DNA from: Rossellomorea marisflavi
Lineage (GTDB): Bacteria; Bacillota; Bacilli; Bacillales; Bacillaceae_B
DNA length: 64,000 nt
NCBI GenBank assembly: GCA_003667865.1
Contig: CP033051.1
Coordinates: 4,285,001 to 4,349,000 of the forward strand
Direction of reading: 5' to 3'
Each line of letters starts with the position of its first letter. Positions within the stretch are counted from its first letter, which is position 1. Below are positions 28,638 to 40,919 of this stretch, in pieces. Below the pieces are notes generated by a model. It saw only the letters and a program-made list of their open reading frames with translations. It did no database searches and had not been told where the DNA came from. The translations under genes were made by a program, and so were the position numbers.

Positions 28638-28946
28638 TCTACATCACTCCGTATTATCCTTCCTTCCCTAATAAAAATACTTAGGTTGAAATTTGTCGAC
28701 TTATTTTAACCGAAAGACTTGACATATCACAATAATTAGTTTATTCGATACCTTAATAGTCTAAACCTATTATTTTTTATTTTTTTATCACAATTTTTTA
28801 TTATAGTATATTTGAAAAGCGTTGACTACTGAAAAAATTAAAATCATTATAAAATAATATAAAATAAAATAGGCGTTAAAGTATTTGATTTCCCCCGTCT
28901 TGTTACTCACCGTAAAGGTAACTTCATGCTACAGACTTTTAACATT
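28638..28946. other. Upstream region of yqxD-dnaG-sigA
   Basis: Very AT-rich. A minus-strand TATAAT at 28805-28800 with a poor -35 could be the operon promoter. GTTAC/GTAAC form a small inverted repeat near 28901-28921. I see no gene. Confidence 0.5.
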
Positions 28947-28976
28947 AAAAAAAGATGATGCATGCATCATCTTTTT
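28947..28976 (-). terminator. Terminator overlapping the ppsR stop codon
   Basis: GATGATGCATGCATCATC (28954-28971) is a perfect palindrome flanked by A5 and T5. The ppsR TGA is inside the hairpin. Confidence 0.88.
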
Positions 28977-29770
28977 CGGATAGCATTAATAATTAAGTTC
29001 GCTGTTTCTTCAACTGCTTTGTTAGAAACATCTATTACATGACAATCCATTTTTTCAATTACTTTATCAAAATATGCTAACTCTTCATTGATTCGTTCTA
29101 CATTTGCGTAGCTTGCATGATCATCTAGACCTAAGGATTTCAGACGCTCTTTTCGAATGCTATTTAACTTTTCAGAACTAATCTTTAAACCAAAACATTT
29201 TTCAGGAGATACCATATAAAGTTCTTCTGGAGGATCTACCTCAGGCACAATGGGTACATTTGCTACCTTAATTCTTTTATGTGCTAAGTATTGTGATAAG
29301 GGAGTCTTCGAGGTTCTAGACACTCCTACTAAAACAATGTCAGCTTTCAAAATACCTCTAGGATCTCTACCATCATCGTACTTTACTGCAAATTCAATTG
29401 CTTCAATTTTTTTAAAATAATCTTCATCAAGCTTATGAACGATACCCGGTTCACATAGAGGAGCCCTATCGTACAATGACTGGAATTGATCCATAATTGG
29501 ACCGATTACATCCATCGCATACAATCCATGCTTACTGGCTTGTTCTAACATGTATTTTCTCATATCTGGTTTTACTAATGTAAAAACAATTAACCCTTGA
29601 TTGAGTTTTGCTAAAGAGATTACTTCATCAAGATTAGATGTGTCCTCTACATAAGGAAATCGCTTAAGCTCAGTTTTGGAACCATTAAATTGGCTAATCG
29701 CTGCTTTCGTTACCAATTCTGCTGTTTCACCAACGGAATCAGACACAACATAGATAATGGGTTCAGTCAC
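28967..29770 (-). CDS. ppsR: Pyruvate phosphate dikinase / PEP synthase regulatory protein (YqfL, PSRP)
   Basis: Bifunctional ADP-dependent kinase and Pi-dependent phosphorylase family (DUF299), 267 residues. Motifs are [12 protein letters not shown] at the start, [11 protein letters not shown], and the P-loop-like [15 protein letters not shown] near 150-164. In B. subtilis YqfL modulates the repressor CcpN, whose gene lies 37 bases upstream here as well. No PpdK or PpsA gene is in the window, so the regulatory partner may be CcpN itself. Confidence 0.9.
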   Translation of the reverse strand: MTEPIIYVVSDSVGETAELVTKAAISQFNGSKTELKRFPYVEDTSNLDEVISLAKLNQGLIVFTLVKPDMRKYMLEQASKHGLYAMDVIGPIMDQFQSLYDRAPLCEPGIVHKLDEDYFKKIEAIEFAVKYDDGRDPRGILKADIVLVGVSRTSKTPLSQYLAHKRIKVANVPIVPEVDPPEELYMVSPEKCFGLKISSEKLNSIRKERLKSLGLDDHASYANVERINEELAYFDKVIEKMDCHVIDVSNKAVEETANLIINAIRKR

Positions 29771-29807
29771 ATTAGCCCACCTGCCTTTCTTTCACTATTC
29801 CACAATT

Positions 29808-30440
29808 CTAGTCTTCAACGAGCGCTACAAATGCTTTAGTAATATTCGTTTTGGTAATTCTGCCTGTTACTTCGAGATCTCCGTTACTAGTTTTGCGAAC
29901 AACCGGTACAGAGTCAATCTGTTTGTCAATTAAGTTTTTCGCTACATCAATAAGAAGATCATCCTTCTCACAAGTAGTAATATTTGGCATTCTCGTCATG
30001 ATGATATTAACGGGTAATGAAGTTAATTCTTGTTTCCCAATACTAGCACGAAGTAAATCTTTCCTTGATAGGACACCTACAAGATGGGAGTTACCATCTG
30101 TTACAAATAATGTACCTACATCTTCAAGAAACATCGTAACAATTGCATCATAGACTGAAACGCTCTCGTTAACAACAACAGGAATGGATTGATATTCCTT
30201 CACATAGATTTTTTTTAGGTTTTCGGTTAGTAATTGTGTGCCTGTTTTTCCTGTATAAAAATAACCTACCCTAGGTCTTGCATCTAGGTAGCCTGCCATT
30301 GTTAATATTGCCAAATCCGGACGGAGAGTTGCTCTTGTTAAATTAAGCTGCTCTGCAATCTGCTCTCCTGTAATTGGTCCGTTTTCCTTCACAATTTGTA
30401 ATATTTGATCTTGCCGTTTATTTAGTTCGATTGTCCTCAC
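29808..30440 (-). CDS. ccpN: Gluconeogenesis repressor CcpN (YqzB)
   Basis: DNA-binding regulator of 210 residues. The N-terminal helix-turn-helix (about 5-60, ITGEQIAEQLNLTRATLRPDL) is followed by two CBS domains (about 80-140 and 145-205) that probably sense adenine nucleotides. In B. subtilis it represses gapB and pckA under glycolytic conditions. I take the GTG at 30440 because it aligns with the family start. The ribosome binding site is poor: AGG is only two bases away and GGTTAGG overlaps. Confidence 0.9.
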   Translation of the reverse strand: MRTIELNKRQDQILQIVKENGPITGEQIAEQLNLTRATLRPDLAILTMAGYLDARPRVGYFYTGKTGTQLLTENLKKIYVKEYQSIPVVVNESVSVYDAIVTMFLEDVGTLFVTDGNSHLVGVLSRKDLLRASIGKQELTSLPVNIIMTRMPNITTCEKDDLLIDVAKNLIDKQIDSVPVVRKTSNGDLEVTGRITKTNITKAFVALVED

Positions 30441-30443
30441 CAC

Positions 30444-30887
30444 CTAACCAACCGTGTAAAAATGTTATACTTTATATTAATTATTATATACTATTAGACA
30501 AAAAAGAAAAGACTTTCTGATTGGGTATTCATTTTCTTACATTTAAAACCATGAATTTAGTACTATTTTATTGTGACATTACTAGTTAAATCATCTAAAA
30601 AACTTATCCTAATTTCGCTACCTTAGTTATATTCAAGAATATTTTTAGGTTTTCTTACTCACTATATGGGTGTTGCTGCTATGTGTACTACAGAGTTGCT
30701 TGGAGCGGAAGGTGCTTGACTCCTGCGGGACATAGCGGGCAAAGTGAGACCCCACAGCGTAGCGAGGAGGCTCACTCCCGCCCCGCGGAAAGCAAGCACA
30801 TGGAGCGGAGAGCAGCGGCCCCTTTAAGAACCACACTGTTATGGCTTTAATTAAACTATAAATAATTAATAAGTTGTTATTTTTTTA
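30444..30887. other. Divergent intergenic region between ccpN and glyS
   Basis: The left part is AT-rich and should hold the ccpN promoter on the minus strand. A GC-rich dispersed repeat occupies 30691-30820, followed by an AT-rich tract up to the glyS promoter. Short open frames inside the repeat are not genes. Confidence 0.6.
30691..30820 (-). repeat. Dispersed palindromic element, copy 1 (inverted orientation)
   Basis: In family orientation it is read on the minus strand. It carries TTGCTTTCCGCGGGG, GTGAGCCTCCTCG, GGGGTCTCAC, CCCGCAGGAGTCAAGCACC and CTTCCGCTCCAAGCAAC. The arms GCGGGAGTGAG and CTCACTTTGCCCGC pair. It is the only copy on this strand. Confidence 0.85.
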
Positions 30888-30916
30888 TTGACATGATAAA
30901 ATACTTACATTCTAAA
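30888..30916 (+). promoter_or_regulatory. SigA promoter of the glyS T-box transcript
   Basis: TTGACA (30888-30893), 17 bases, TCTAAA (30911-30916). It is placed just upstream of the T-box leader. Confidence 0.7.
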
Positions 30917-30926
30917 TCTTAATAGT

Positions 30927-31111
30927 TGAGCGATGACGGATTTATAAGTACTTGTACCATTAGCGACTAGGGATAGTGGAAGCCTAGACACAAGGAAAAC
31001 GGCAATCTTGAGCAATCATTTATGAAAGTGGATGTTTTTAACATCAACTAGGGTGGAACCGCGAGTATACTAGCTCGTCCCTAGGCTTATGCCTAGAGAC
31101 GAGCTTTTTTT
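30927..31111 (+). ncRNA. Glycine T-box riboswitch leader of glyS
   Basis: It contains the T-box AGGGTGGAACCGCG at 31050-31063, and stem I landmarks (AGCGAC, GATAGTGGAAGCC). In the specifier loop the triplet GGC at 31001-31003 is followed by A. GGC is a glycine codon matching tRNA-Gly(GCC). The leader ends in a terminator: AGCTCGTC and CTAGGC pair with GCCTAG and GACGAGCT, then T7 at 31105-31111. Uncharged tRNA-Gly should stabilise the antiterminator and switch on glyS. Confidence 0.95.
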
Positions 31112-31207
31112 ATTTTCAAGGCGAAGTTTGTTTATTATCAATAAAAAGCAAATACTCGCCATAACAAATGATCAAAAAAATAGATAAATTTATAAGGAGT
31201 GACGGAA

Positions 31208-32581
31208 ATGTCGATGGAATCAGTTGTAAACCTAGCAAAGCATAGAGGATTTGTATTTCCAGGATCCGAAATCTATGGTGGTCTTGCAAACACTTGGGAT
31301 TATGGTCCGTTAGGTGTTGAATTGAAAAATAATATTAAAAAAGCATGGTGGAAGAAATTCATTCAAGAATCTCCTTACAATGTAGGACTAGATGCAAGTA
31401 TCTTAATGAATCCGAAAACGTGGGTTGCCTCTGGACATGTTGGAAACTTTAACGACCCAATGATTGATTGTAAAAGCTGTAAATCACGTCATCGTGCTGA
31501 CAAGATCATTGAAGATGCTCTCGAAGCAAAAGGAATAGAGCAGATTGTTGACGGATTACCTTTTGAAAAAATGGAAGAAATTATTAAAGAACATGATATC
31601 GCTTGTCCTGATTGTGGAAGTAAGGATTTTACTGAGATTAGGCAATTTGACTTAATGTTTAAAACCTTTCAAGGTGTAACAGAATCGTCAACAAATGAGA
31701 TCTTCTTACGTCCTGAAACAGCTCAGGGTATTTTCGTAAACTATAAGAATGTCCAACGCTCTATGCGTAAAAAAATGCCTTTTGGTATTGGACAAATTGG
31801 GAAAAGTTTCAGAAATGAAATTACTCCTGGAAATTTCACTTTCCGAACTCGCGAATTCGAACAGATGGAGCTTGAATTCTTCTGTAAACCAGGGGAAGAC
31901 CTTCAATGGTTTGAATATTGGCGTGAATTCTGTAAGGACTGGTTATTAAACCTCGGAATGAAAGATGAGAATGTTCGACTTCGTGATCATGATAAAGAAG
32001 AACTATCTCACTATAGTAATGCAACAACAGACATTGAGTATAAGTTCCCATTCGGATGGGGAGAGCTCTGGGGTATTGCAGATCGTACAGATTTTGACTT
32101 AAAACGTCATATGGAACATTCAAACGAAGATTTCCATTATATGGACCCTCAAACGAATGAAAAATATGTTCCTTACTGCATTGAGCCATCATTAGGTGCT
32201 GATCGTGTAACCCTAGCATTTTTGTGTGATGCGTATGAGGAAGAAGAATTAGAGAATGAATCTCGTACTGTTCTACGCTTCCATCCAGCAATTGCACCAT
32301 ATAAGGCAGCAGTTCTGCCACTTTCTAAGAAGCTATCTGATGATGCCTTTAAAGTATTTGAAGAGCTTTCTAAAGATTTCACACTAGATTTTGATGAAAC
32401 AGCATCTATCGGAAAACGTTACCGCAGACAAGATGAGATTGGAACCCCTTTCTGTATCACTTTTGACTTTGATTCTTTAGAAGATGGTCAAGTGACTGTA
32501 CGTGACCGTGATTCAATGGATCAAGTACGTATGCCAATCCAAGATGTTAAAGCATTTTTAACTGAAAAAATAGCATATTAA
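31208..32581 (+). CDS. glyS: Glycyl-tRNA synthetase, single-chain alpha2 type
   Basis: Class II synthetase of 457 residues that charges tRNA-Gly. It is the eukaryote/archaea-like single-chain form: [13 protein letters not shown] near the start, a CPDCGSKDF zinc-like knuckle, [10 protein letters not shown] as motif 2, [10 protein letters not shown] as motif 3, and a C-terminal anticodon-binding domain from about 350. The ATG at 31208 follows AAGGAG by 8 bases. B. subtilis has the unrelated two-subunit glyQ-glyS at this locus on the other strand. Confidence 0.96.
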   Translation: MSMESVVNLAKHRGFVFPGSEIYGGLANTWDYGPLGVELKNNIKKAWWKKFIQESPYNVGLDASILMNPKTWVASGHVGNFNDPMIDCKSCKSRHRADKIIEDALEAKGIEQIVDGLPFEKMEEIIKEHDIACPDCGSKDFTEIRQFDLMFKTFQGVTESSTNEIFLRPETAQGIFVNYKNVQRSMRKKMPFGIGQIGKSFRNEITPGNFTFRTREFEQMELEFFCKPGEDLQWFEYWREFCKDWLLNLGMKDENVRLRDHDKEELSHYSNATTDIEYKFPFGWGELWGIADRTDFDLKRHMEHSNEDFHYMDPQTNEKYVPYCIEPSLGADRVTLAFLCDAYEEEELENESRTVLRFHPAIAPYKAAVLPLSKKLSDDAFKVFEELSKDFTLDFDETASIGKRYRRQDEIGTPFCITFDFDSLEDGQVTVRDRDSMDQVRMPIQDVKAFLTEKIAY

Positions 32582-32598
32582 ATTACGTTCTGATGCCA

Positions 32599-32634
32599 AA
32601 AAAGGGCTGCTCCATTTGAGCAGCCCTTTCTTTA
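32599..32634. terminator. Bidirectional terminator between glyS and recO
   Basis: AAAGGGCTGCTC (32601-32612) pairs perfectly with GAGCAGCCCTTT (32618-32629) around CATTT. T-rich sequence lies on both strands. Confidence 0.95.
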
Positions 32635-33387
32635 TTAAAATATATCTTTCATTTTTTCAACTTGATCTAAAAACCTTCGTGATTTGAGTGTTAACCCAGA
32701 GTATTCGTCATAGTATGTACGAATGACTTTTTGAATTTCTTTTTTCGTTTCTTCTTTTACAGATATGTTACCTAATCGATTTAAATCAAAGTGATAAAAA
32801 AGTCGTAGCAGTTTTACAGTACCTTGAGAAATTGGAATATGATATGGATCTTTTTCAAGACAACGATGACATAGAAAACCATTCTCACGGATCGAAAAAA
32901 CAAAGTGACCGTCTGTTTCTCCACACACCGTACATTGATGTAATGTTGGATGCATCCCCATCACAGGAATCATCTTCATCTCAAAAATGTTCATAATGAT
33001 TTCTGGATCATAACCTTCATTTAAATAGTTTATCGTATTATATAGAAATTCAAATAAATACGGGTTGGGTTTTCGATCCTCTACAACCTTATCTAATAAG
33101 TCCACAATATAGGTTGAATAGGCGGTTAGAAATAAATCTTCACGGATGGACCGAAACGTTGATATGGTATCAGCTTGTTGAAGCGTGCCTAAACCACTAC
33201 TCTTATGAAAAAGAAAATGTCCATATGTAAACAATTGGGAAACCGAACTAAGTCGGCTATTCGGTTTTTTAGCACCTCTAGCCATTAGCCCAAGCTTCCC
33301 AAATTCTCTAGTATATACTGTTACGATTTTATTTGATTCACCATAATCATTTGTTCGAATAACAATACCTTCACACTTTTGTAGCAT
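32635..33387 (-). CDS. recO: DNA repair protein RecO
   Basis: RecFOR-pathway mediator that anneals DNA and loads RecA onto SSB-coated strands. The 250 residues contain an N-terminal OB fold ([28 protein letters not shown]), a helical domain, and a four-cysteine zinc knuckle CTVCGET with CHRC at about 150-180. The ATG at 33387 is 7 bases after GGAGG. yqzL and era lie upstream in the same direction. Confidence 0.94.
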   Translation of the reverse strand: MLQKCEGIVIRTNDYGESNKIVTVYTREFGKLGLMARGAKKPNSRLSSVSQLFTYGHFLFHKSSGLGTLQQADTISTFRSIREDLFLTAYSTYIVDLLDKVVEDRKPNPYLFEFLYNTINYLNEGYDPEIIMNIFEMKMIPVMGMHPTLHQCTVCGETDGHFVFSIRENGFLCHRCLEKDPYHIPISQGTVKLLRLFYHFDLNRLGNISVKEETKKEIQKVIRTYYDEYSGLTLKSRRFLDQVEKMKDIF

Positions 33388-33434
33388 CACGCCACCTCCG
33401 TAATGGAGTCGTAGACGAGTGATGATAGGCAGTT

Positions 33435-33578
33435 TTACGTAATCGGGAAATCAGCTTCTGCTAGCTCTTCTTCAGCATTTAACGAGTGCTCGTGGTCACC
33501 TTGTTCAATTTCCTTAAACAATAAATAAGTTTCAATGCTTCCAGTTTCCGAGAATACTTTCCAGGTAAAGTTTAACAT
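33435..33578 (-). CDS. yqzL: YqzL family small protein
   Basis: A 47-residue protein starting [20 protein letters not shown], with an acidic tail ending DFPIT. The sequence and the place between era and recO match the YqzL family, whose function is unknown. GGTGGGGG precedes the ATG by about five bases. The Glu/Asp-rich C-terminal half is probably disordered. It is easily missed by gene finders because of its length. Confidence 0.88.
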   Translation of the reverse strand: MLNFTWKVFSETGSIETYLLFKEIEQGDHEHSLNAEEELAEADFPIT

Positions 33579-33700
33579 TTAAACCCCCACCTTTCATGAT
33601 TTCAACTAGCAACATTCCCAAAGCTAACTTGTATTTAGATTTTACAAAATACCTTAAAAACATGTGAGATAAAATTTGTAAATAATTTGTTCACATTATT

Positions 33701-35455
<1,755 letters not shown>

Positions 35456-35503
35456 AAAAAACTCAACAAACAAGATTGTAGCAGCACAATCATGTTCGTT
35501 GAG
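35456..35503 (-). terminator. Terminator of dgkA
   Basis: CTCAACAAACAAGATTGT (35462-35479) pairs with ACAATCATGTTCGTTGAG (35486-35503) with two mismatches. T-run on the minus strand. Confidence 0.88.
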
Positions 35504-35513
35504 CTTTTTCATT

Positions 35514-35894
35514 TTAGTGTATTATGTCCATTATTTTCGGTAGGAATATAATGGTTCCGATTATGATGGAGGCGATGGCGAATAATAGTACGGCACCGGC
35601 TGCAAAGTCTTTTGCCAGCTTTGCTAATGGGTGATATTCACCTGTAACAAGATCGACCGTTTTTTCAATAGCTGTGTTCATAATTTCAAAAGAAAGCATA
35701 CCAAAAATTAATAGTAAGATGATACACCACTCAATTCTTGAAATAGATAAGGCAAATGATAAGGCTATGATAAGAATCATCGCAAATGTATGGAAGCGAA
35801 AATTTTGCTCACTTTTCCATACTGCTCGAATTCCATTAACAGCATATCCAAAGGATTTTAGAAACCGCTTAATGTTATAGCCTTTGAAGTCCAT
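35514..35894 (-). CDS. dgkA: Undecaprenol/diacylglycerol kinase family protein DgkA
   Basis: Small integral membrane kinase of 126 residues with three membrane helices. The catalytic Glu-rich motif [15 protein letters not shown] is near residues 67-81, and the AxDxAAG-like segment [13 protein letters not shown] follows. In Gram-positives this family phosphorylates undecaprenol, recycling the lipid carrier for the cell wall. It overlaps ybeY by 20 bases, which indicates co-translation. Confidence 0.92.
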   Translation of the reverse strand: MDFKGYNIKRFLKSFGYAVNGIRAVWKSEQNFRFHTFAMILIIALSFALSISRIEWCIILLLIFGMLSFEIMNTAIEKTVDLVTGEYHPLAKLAKDFAAGAVLLFAIASIIIGTIIFLPKIMDIIH

Positions 35895-36348
35895 ACTCTT
35901 CTAGAATTTCCTTTTGACGTGTCATCATTTCTTTTTCTTCCTCTGGTTCCATATGATCATATCCAAGAAGATGTAAAAAGCCATGCAATGCTAGAAATCC
36001 TAACTCACGTTCAAATGAGTGACCATACTCCTCCGCTTGAACACGTGTACGATCAATAGAAATGATGATATCACCTAAAACTGTAGGCATTTCTTCTCCA
36101 ATAATTTGCACTTCTCCCTCGCCCATTTCTTCTAGAGCGAATGAAATGACATCCGTAGGCTGATCTTTATCACGATATTCACGATTTATTTCTTGAATTC
36201 TCTCATTATCTACAAAAGTAACCGATACCTCTGTATTCTTAGCAACTTGCTCTTTCTCAGCAGCAAACTGTAAGAGCTTTTCAACTAGTTCATAATCTTG
36301 TTGTGATACAATTTCTGTTTCATCATTAAAATCAATTTCTAGGGTCAT
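35875..36348 (-). CDS. ybeY: Endoribonuclease YbeY, rRNA maturation factor
   Basis: Zinc metalloenzyme of 157 residues involved in 16S rRNA 3'-end processing and ribosome quality control. The signature [20 protein letters not shown] (near 119-138) supplies the three zinc histidines. [10 protein letters not shown] is the second conserved block. It overlaps pgpH upstream by four bases (ATGA) and dgkA downstream. Confidence 0.95.
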   Translation of the reverse strand: MTLEIDFNDETEIVSQQDYELVEKLLQFAAEKEQVAKNTEVSVTFVDNERIQEINREYRDKDQPTDVISFALEEMGEGEVQIIGEEMPTVLGDIIISIDRTRVQAEEYGHSFERELGFLALHGFLHLLGYDHMEPEEEKEMMTRQKEILEEYGLQRL

Positions 36349-38525
36349 GTGGACACTCCTTTCGATTGTGTTTCTGGATACTCAATCCTTGAATGAAATA
36401 TTCCATTGACTGTCTCACAAAAGGTTTTCTTAATGGTTTGTAGCTCTTTAAGTGTGAGATCGCATTCATTAAATTGTCCATCTTGGAGTCGATCTTGTAC
36501 AATATTTTCAACTAGCTTTCGTATTTCCTCAGGTGTAGGTGCTGTCATTGATCGAACAGCCGCTTCTACACTATCCGCAATACTGACAATAGCAGCCTCC
36601 TTTGATTGAGGCTTTGGTCCAGGATATCGGTAATCCTCTTCCACTACATCTGGATTTTCCTGTTTTGCTTTATAATAGAAGAATTTCAATAAGGATGTTC
36701 CATGATGTTGTTCTGCAATATCCACTAACTCTTTCGGTAATTTGTATTTTCGTAACATCTTGGCTCCGTCGGTTGTATGACCAATGATGATTTTTTTACT
36801 TGTTTCTGGTGAAAGTCGGTCATGTGGGTTTTCCATATTCATTTGGTTTTCAATAAAGAAATGTGGTCGTCTCGTCTTCCCAAGATCATGGTAATAACAA
36901 CCCACTCTTGCTAATAATCCATTTGCTCCTATTGATTCACAGGCTGCTTCCGCCAAATTGGCAACCATCACACTATGATGATATGTTCCTGGTGCTTCTG
37001 TTAACAGCTTTTTAAGGAGTGGATGATTAGGGTTTGAAAGTTCAATAAGCTTCATTGCTGATATAATGCCAAAGCCTGCTTCAAAGAATGGCAAAAATCC
37101 TATTGTTAAGACAGCAGAACCTACACCAGAAACTAAAGCATAAATTGCATGAAAGATATATTCCATTCTGGAGTAATCTGTATCCTTTAAAAGCAGTAAA
37201 AATAAGATAATAAACAAATTTACAATTGAGACATATAATCCTGCTTGTAAGATATTTGTACGTTGTTTTCGATTCGCAAGAAAAAGGATTCCAGAAATAC
37301 CACTAAACAGTGTGTACATGGCAATTTCTATATCAAACGCACCGGTAGTTTGATTATGAAATACAATGCTTGCACAGCCAGAAAGAATAAAGATCATGAC
37401 CATTGCAATTCTCTCGTTTAGGAGAATTCTGAGAATCATTCCTGCGAATGCAGCAGGAAATAGAAACCCAATTTCGCTCACTTCTAATTTCTCCATTAGT
37501 CCAACAATCTTCATAATTAAGAGGGAGATAATAAATATAACACTCGTTAGAATAATATAGTTTTGTTTCTTCTCCTCTTTAATTTCCCAATTATAGAAGT
37601 AGTAATACAATGTACTAATGATGACGAGAACAAAGATAACAAGACCCCAGTACGGCTTGCTTGAACCTTCTGAAGAGACAAGATCTAGAAGCTCTAGCTG
37701 GCGATAGATTTCATGATCAATCATTTGTCCGGATTGAACAATAACCTGCCCCTCTATAATTTCTTCATTTTTTACATCAAGAAGTGCTTCATTCCTTTTT
37801 TCCTCTGTTTTTATTTCATCATATATATCTGTTGGCACAATAGCCAACTGTGTAAGTGAAATCGCTAAGTTTAATGGTGCAGTCGAGAGATTAAACGACC
37901 GTAAACGATTTTCAACAAGGTTTTCTGCTTCTATTTCTTGTCCTTCAAGGACCTTTTCACTCATAACAGAGTCTACTTGTGAGATGACTATTGACTGTAC
38001 ACGTTTTCTATCCGTTTCACTCATTGTCAGTAATGTTAGAAGTACTTCATCGGATAGGGTTTCCGTAACGTCTAGCTTTGCATTCTCCGTTAGCCCCTTT
38101 TTCAGCGAATCTAGCTGTTGGGAAAGTGTTAAGGTTTTCTTTTCATCAGTTTCAGGATCTTCTGCAGACTGCGATTCAATCTTCTGTTTGTTATTTTGGT
38201 AGATAATACTTTCCACACTTGAGAAGATTGAATTTATCAAATCCATTCTGTTCTCGAGCGTTTCTTCTTTATGTATATAAACTTTTTCTACTTCAGCTGC
38301 AGCCTTTTCTCTTTTTTCCTTTGTCTTCTCTTCATCAATGATTGTTTTTGGAGCTCGAATTGTAACATCTGCTGTTTCAAATAACTCAACATTATATACA
38401 GGTGGACGAATATTACCAATGAGTACACCAAATACCAGCAATGCCAATAACACAAAAATACTACTAGTAAAAACACGGTAGCTAAGAATTGTTCTTATTT
38501 TCTTTAATAATGGATGTGTTTGCAT
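36345..38525 (-). CDS. pgpH: 7TM-HD cyclic-di-AMP phosphodiesterase PgpH (YqfF)
   Basis: Large membrane protein of about 726 residues. It has an N-terminal helix (about 13-35), a long extracytoplasmic domain (about 45-275), seven membrane helices (about 285-470), and a cytoplasmic HD domain with [14 protein letters not shown] and EQHHGTS motifs. PgpH hydrolyses c-di-AMP, a potassium and cell-wall signal. The ATG at 38525 is preferred to a GTG five codons earlier, which coincides with the ribosome binding site. phoH lies just upstream. Confidence 0.93.
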   Translation of the reverse strand: MQTHPLLKKIRTILSYRVFTSSIFVLLALLVFGVLIGNIRPPVYNVELFETADVTIRAPKTIIDEEKTKEKREKAAAEVEKVYIHKEETLENRMDLINSIFSSVESIIYQNNKQKIESQSAEDPETDEKKTLTLSQQLDSLKKGLTENAKLDVTETLSDEVLLTLLTMSETDRKRVQSIVISQVDSVMSEKVLEGQEIEAENLVENRLRSFNLSTAPLNLAISLTQLAIVPTDIYDEIKTEEKRNEALLDVKNEEIIEGQVIVQSGQMIDHEIYRQLELLDLVSSEGSSKPYWGLVIFVLVIISTLYYYFYNWEIKEEKKQNYIILTSVIFIISLLIMKIVGLMEKLEVSEIGFLFPAAFAGMILRILLNERIAMVMIFILSGCASIVFHNQTTGAFDIEIAMYTLFSGISGILFLANRKQRTNILQAGLYVSIVNLFIILFLLLLKDTDYSRMEYIFHAIYALVSGVGSAVLTIGFLPFFEAGFGIISAMKLIELSNPNHPLLKKLLTEAPGTYHHSVMVANLAEAACESIGANGLLARVGCYYHDLGKTRRPHFFIENQMNMENPHDRLSPETSKKIIIGHTTDGAKMLRKYKLPKELVDIAEQHHGTSLLKFFYYKAKQENPDVVEEDYRYPGPKPQSKEAAIVSIADSVEAAVRSMTAPTPEEIRKLVENIVQDRLQDGQFNECDLTLKELQTIKKTFCETVNGIFHSRIEYPETQSKGVST

Positions 38526-38697
38526 TCGTGACCCTACCACCTTTTCGATAGGTTTATAAAATCAATTGTTGGTTTTAATTCAGAATTTTATTCTTAGTTA
38601 GAAGAGTTGCCAGACTACTATGTAAAATCATAACAGTTTTTGTACAAATATTCTATGTTTTGTATAAATCATTCTGGTAGTATGGGGGCTCTCAACT

Positions 38698-38745
38698 AAA
38701 AAAGGCCTTCGTTTCATTGCCAAGCAATAAAATGAAAGCCTTTTT
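38698..38745 (-). terminator. Terminator of yqfC-yqfD-phoH
   Basis: AAAGGCCTTCGTTTCATTG (38701-38719) pairs with CAATAAAATGAAAGCCTTT, with two mismatches or bulges. T-run on the minus strand. Confidence 0.88.
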
Positions 38746-38754
38746 CTGTATACT

Positions 38755-39714
38755 TTATTTTTCTACCTTCTCATAGGCATCAATAATTCTTGCCACAAGT
38801 GGGTGACGAACAACGTCTGATTGCTCGAGGTGAATAAAAGATACACCTTTAATATTGTTTAATATCTGTTCGGCTGAGACAAGTCCTGATTTTGCTCCTT
38901 TTGGGAGGTCTACTTGTGAGCGATCCCCAGTAATAATCATTTTAGAATCGAAACCTAAGCGCGTTAAGAACATTTTCATTTGTGCTGCTGTAGTATTTTG
39001 TGCCTCGTCCAATATTACAAATGCATCATCTAATGTTCTACCTCTCATGTAGGCAAGAGGTGCAATTTCAATCGTTCCACGTTCAATTAATCTTGTGGTA
39101 TGCTCTGCCCCAAGAACATCGTGTAGAGCATCATATAAAGGTCGTAAATATGGATCTACCTTCTCCTTTAAGTCACCAGGTAAAAACCCGAGGCTTTCAC
39201 CCGCTTCGACAGCAGGTCTTGTTAAAATAATTTTCTTCACAAAGCCATTCTTAAGCGCATGTACCGCCATGACTACCGCTAAGTAAGTTTTACCAGTACC
39301 GGCTGGACCGATTCCAAAGACCAAATCATGCTTTTTAATCGCTTGAATATATTGTCTTTGGCCAAGTGTTTTCACTCGAATTGATTTCCCTTTAGCATTC
39401 TTCGTGATTTCTTCATTATACAAATCCAAGAAATATTCTAATGTTCCTTGATTTGCCATTTCAATAGCATATGTGACATCACGTTTACTGATGTTTATTC
39501 CTTTACGGATAACCTGCAGAAGCTTTGAAACGATATCAGTAGCTTGTTCAATCGATTCATCTACCCCTACAATAATGATTTCTTCTCCACGTGTTGTCAT
39601 GGAAACCTCTAAAGCTTCCTCAATTAACTTTAAATGTGAGTCTGATATTCCGAATAAAGCAACTGCCTCATTTGGATTTTCTAGTTGAAATCGAATTACT
39701 TTCTCTTCTGACAT
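38755..39714 (-). CDS. phoH: PhoH-family ATPase
   Basis: Cytoplasmic P-loop ATPase of 319 residues. Walker A is GPAGTGKTYLAV near 139 and Walker B is FVILDEAQNTT near 232, with the GDRSQVDLP sensor after it. An N-terminal KH-like segment precedes the ATPase, as in YbeZ. YbeZ works with YbeY in rRNA processing, and ybeY is two genes downstream. The stop of yqfD is three bases before the ATG. Confidence 0.94.
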   Translation of the reverse strand: MSEEKVIRFQLENPNEAVALFGISDSHLKLIEEALEVSMTTRGEEIIIVGVDESIEQATDIVSKLLQVIRKGINISKRDVTYAIEMANQGTLEYFLDLYNEEITKNAKGKSIRVKTLGQRQYIQAIKKHDLVFGIGPAGTGKTYLAVVMAVHALKNGFVKKIILTRPAVEAGESLGFLPGDLKEKVDPYLRPLYDALHDVLGAEHTTRLIERGTIEIAPLAYMRGRTLDDAFVILDEAQNTTAAQMKMFLTRLGFDSKMIITGDRSQVDLPKGAKSGLVSAEQILNNIKGVSFIHLEQSDVVRHPLVARIIDAYEKVEK

Positions 39715-39717
39715 TCC

Positions 39718-40905
39718 TTAGTCTCCTTGAATAATTGGTTGTCCTATTGCAATGTCTTCCAGAACCTTGAAGTGAATGGTTAAGTTCACTTTACCATTTT
39801 CAACTTTCTGTTGCAAAATTTTTTGTTTTAATACTTCGGCTTCTTCAGGTAACTGGGCTTCTAGGTTTGATTGTGCTAATTCTTTTGCAACCTGGATCGC
39901 TTCTTCTTTCGAATATTGTCTTGTAACATTTTCTTTTTCTTTTATCGATTTTTCTACATACGTAATAGGTAACGTCCATTTCATAAATTTTACAGGGTGC
40001 TCATTTGTTTCTTCAACTGAGTTTTTATACTCTGGACTACCAAATCCCCAAATTGGAACTGAGAAGTTGCCAAGCATGATCATGTGCTTATTCGTTTCAT
40101 TTCCACTAAATACTTCAAAATCTGTTTTTAAAGGAAGTGTAACATCGGTTTTATACCAAGTTTCACCCATTATTCTTGCCTTTGATGGAACTTTCTCGTA
40201 CTCCTCCTCTTTTCCAATAAGACCTGATACGAGAAGTTGTCCTTTTTTGACAAACTGATTCAACTCTACCATTGGTTGACCTTCTTCAACAAACAGTTCT
40301 ACTATAACAGCCTCTTTTTTTGCTACTAAATTCCGAGGACCAATTTTCTCTGTTTCCTCTGGAACATTCTTCTCTACTACTTGAAAATGATAGGTTGTCC
40401 CCTTTAATTCCACACCAACCCAAGTAATGTTATCCATTCGATACGATAGATCTTGTTGGATGGCTTCAACATTTGGTAATGAAAATTGAAGCTTTCCAGG
40501 CTTTAACCCCATATTGGTTAACTCTTTACGAATTTGGTGTTCAGTTTGTGGACTAGCCCCTTCTATTTGTATCCCCCAAACCATGTTAGATAATAGCATA
40601 ATTATGATGAAAAATAAGAAAGTACCAATTGCAAACCCAGCATTCTTTATTGACCGTTTGATTAAAAATGGTGTACCTTGTCCTCTTATAAAAGAGGCTT
40701 TACAAGGAAAAGGGCGTATCGCCCTTCTGAAATTATGTAGATCACGAAGAGAAAGGTAAAAGGTAACAGCTTCCGTCCCAACTCTTTTCACATTCCATAA
40801 AGAAATACCTTGCCGAATGAGTTCGTTTAAAACACGTTCGGTCCCCTTCCCCTCTAACTTAACGTAAACCTTTCCAACAAAAAATCGTAGCCACTCGTTT
40901 TTCAC
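39718..40905 (-). CDS. yqfD: Sporulation protein YqfD
   Basis: Membrane protein of 395 residues needed for efficient sporulation in B. subtilis. A soluble N-terminal part (about 1-85) is followed by one strong helix (about 88-112, GFAIGTFLFFIIIMLLSNMV), then a large extracytoplasmic region with a POTRA-like start (RKELTNMGLKPGKL). The start is GTG at 40905 after GGAGGG. It follows yqfC directly and both are expected in the mother cell under sigma-E. Confidence 0.9.
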   Translation of the reverse strand: MKNEWLRFFVGKVYVKLEGKGTERVLNELIRQGISLWNVKRVGTEAVTFYLSLRDLHNFRRAIRPFPCKASFIRGQGTPFLIKRSIKNAGFAIGTFLFFIIIMLLSNMVWGIQIEGASPQTEHQIRKELTNMGLKPGKLQFSLPNVEAIQQDLSYRMDNITWVGVELKGTTYHFQVVEKNVPEETEKIGPRNLVAKKEAVIVELFVEEGQPMVELNQFVKKGQLLVSGLIGKEEEYEKVPSKARIMGETWYKTDVTLPLKTDFEVFSGNETNKHMIMLGNFSVPIWGFGSPEYKNSVEETNEHPVKFMKWTLPITYVEKSIKEKENVTRQYSKEEAIQVAKELAQSNLEAQLPEEAEVLKQKILQQKVENGKVNLTIHFKVLEDIAIGQPIIQGD

Positions 40906-40919
40906 TTATAACCCTCCAC

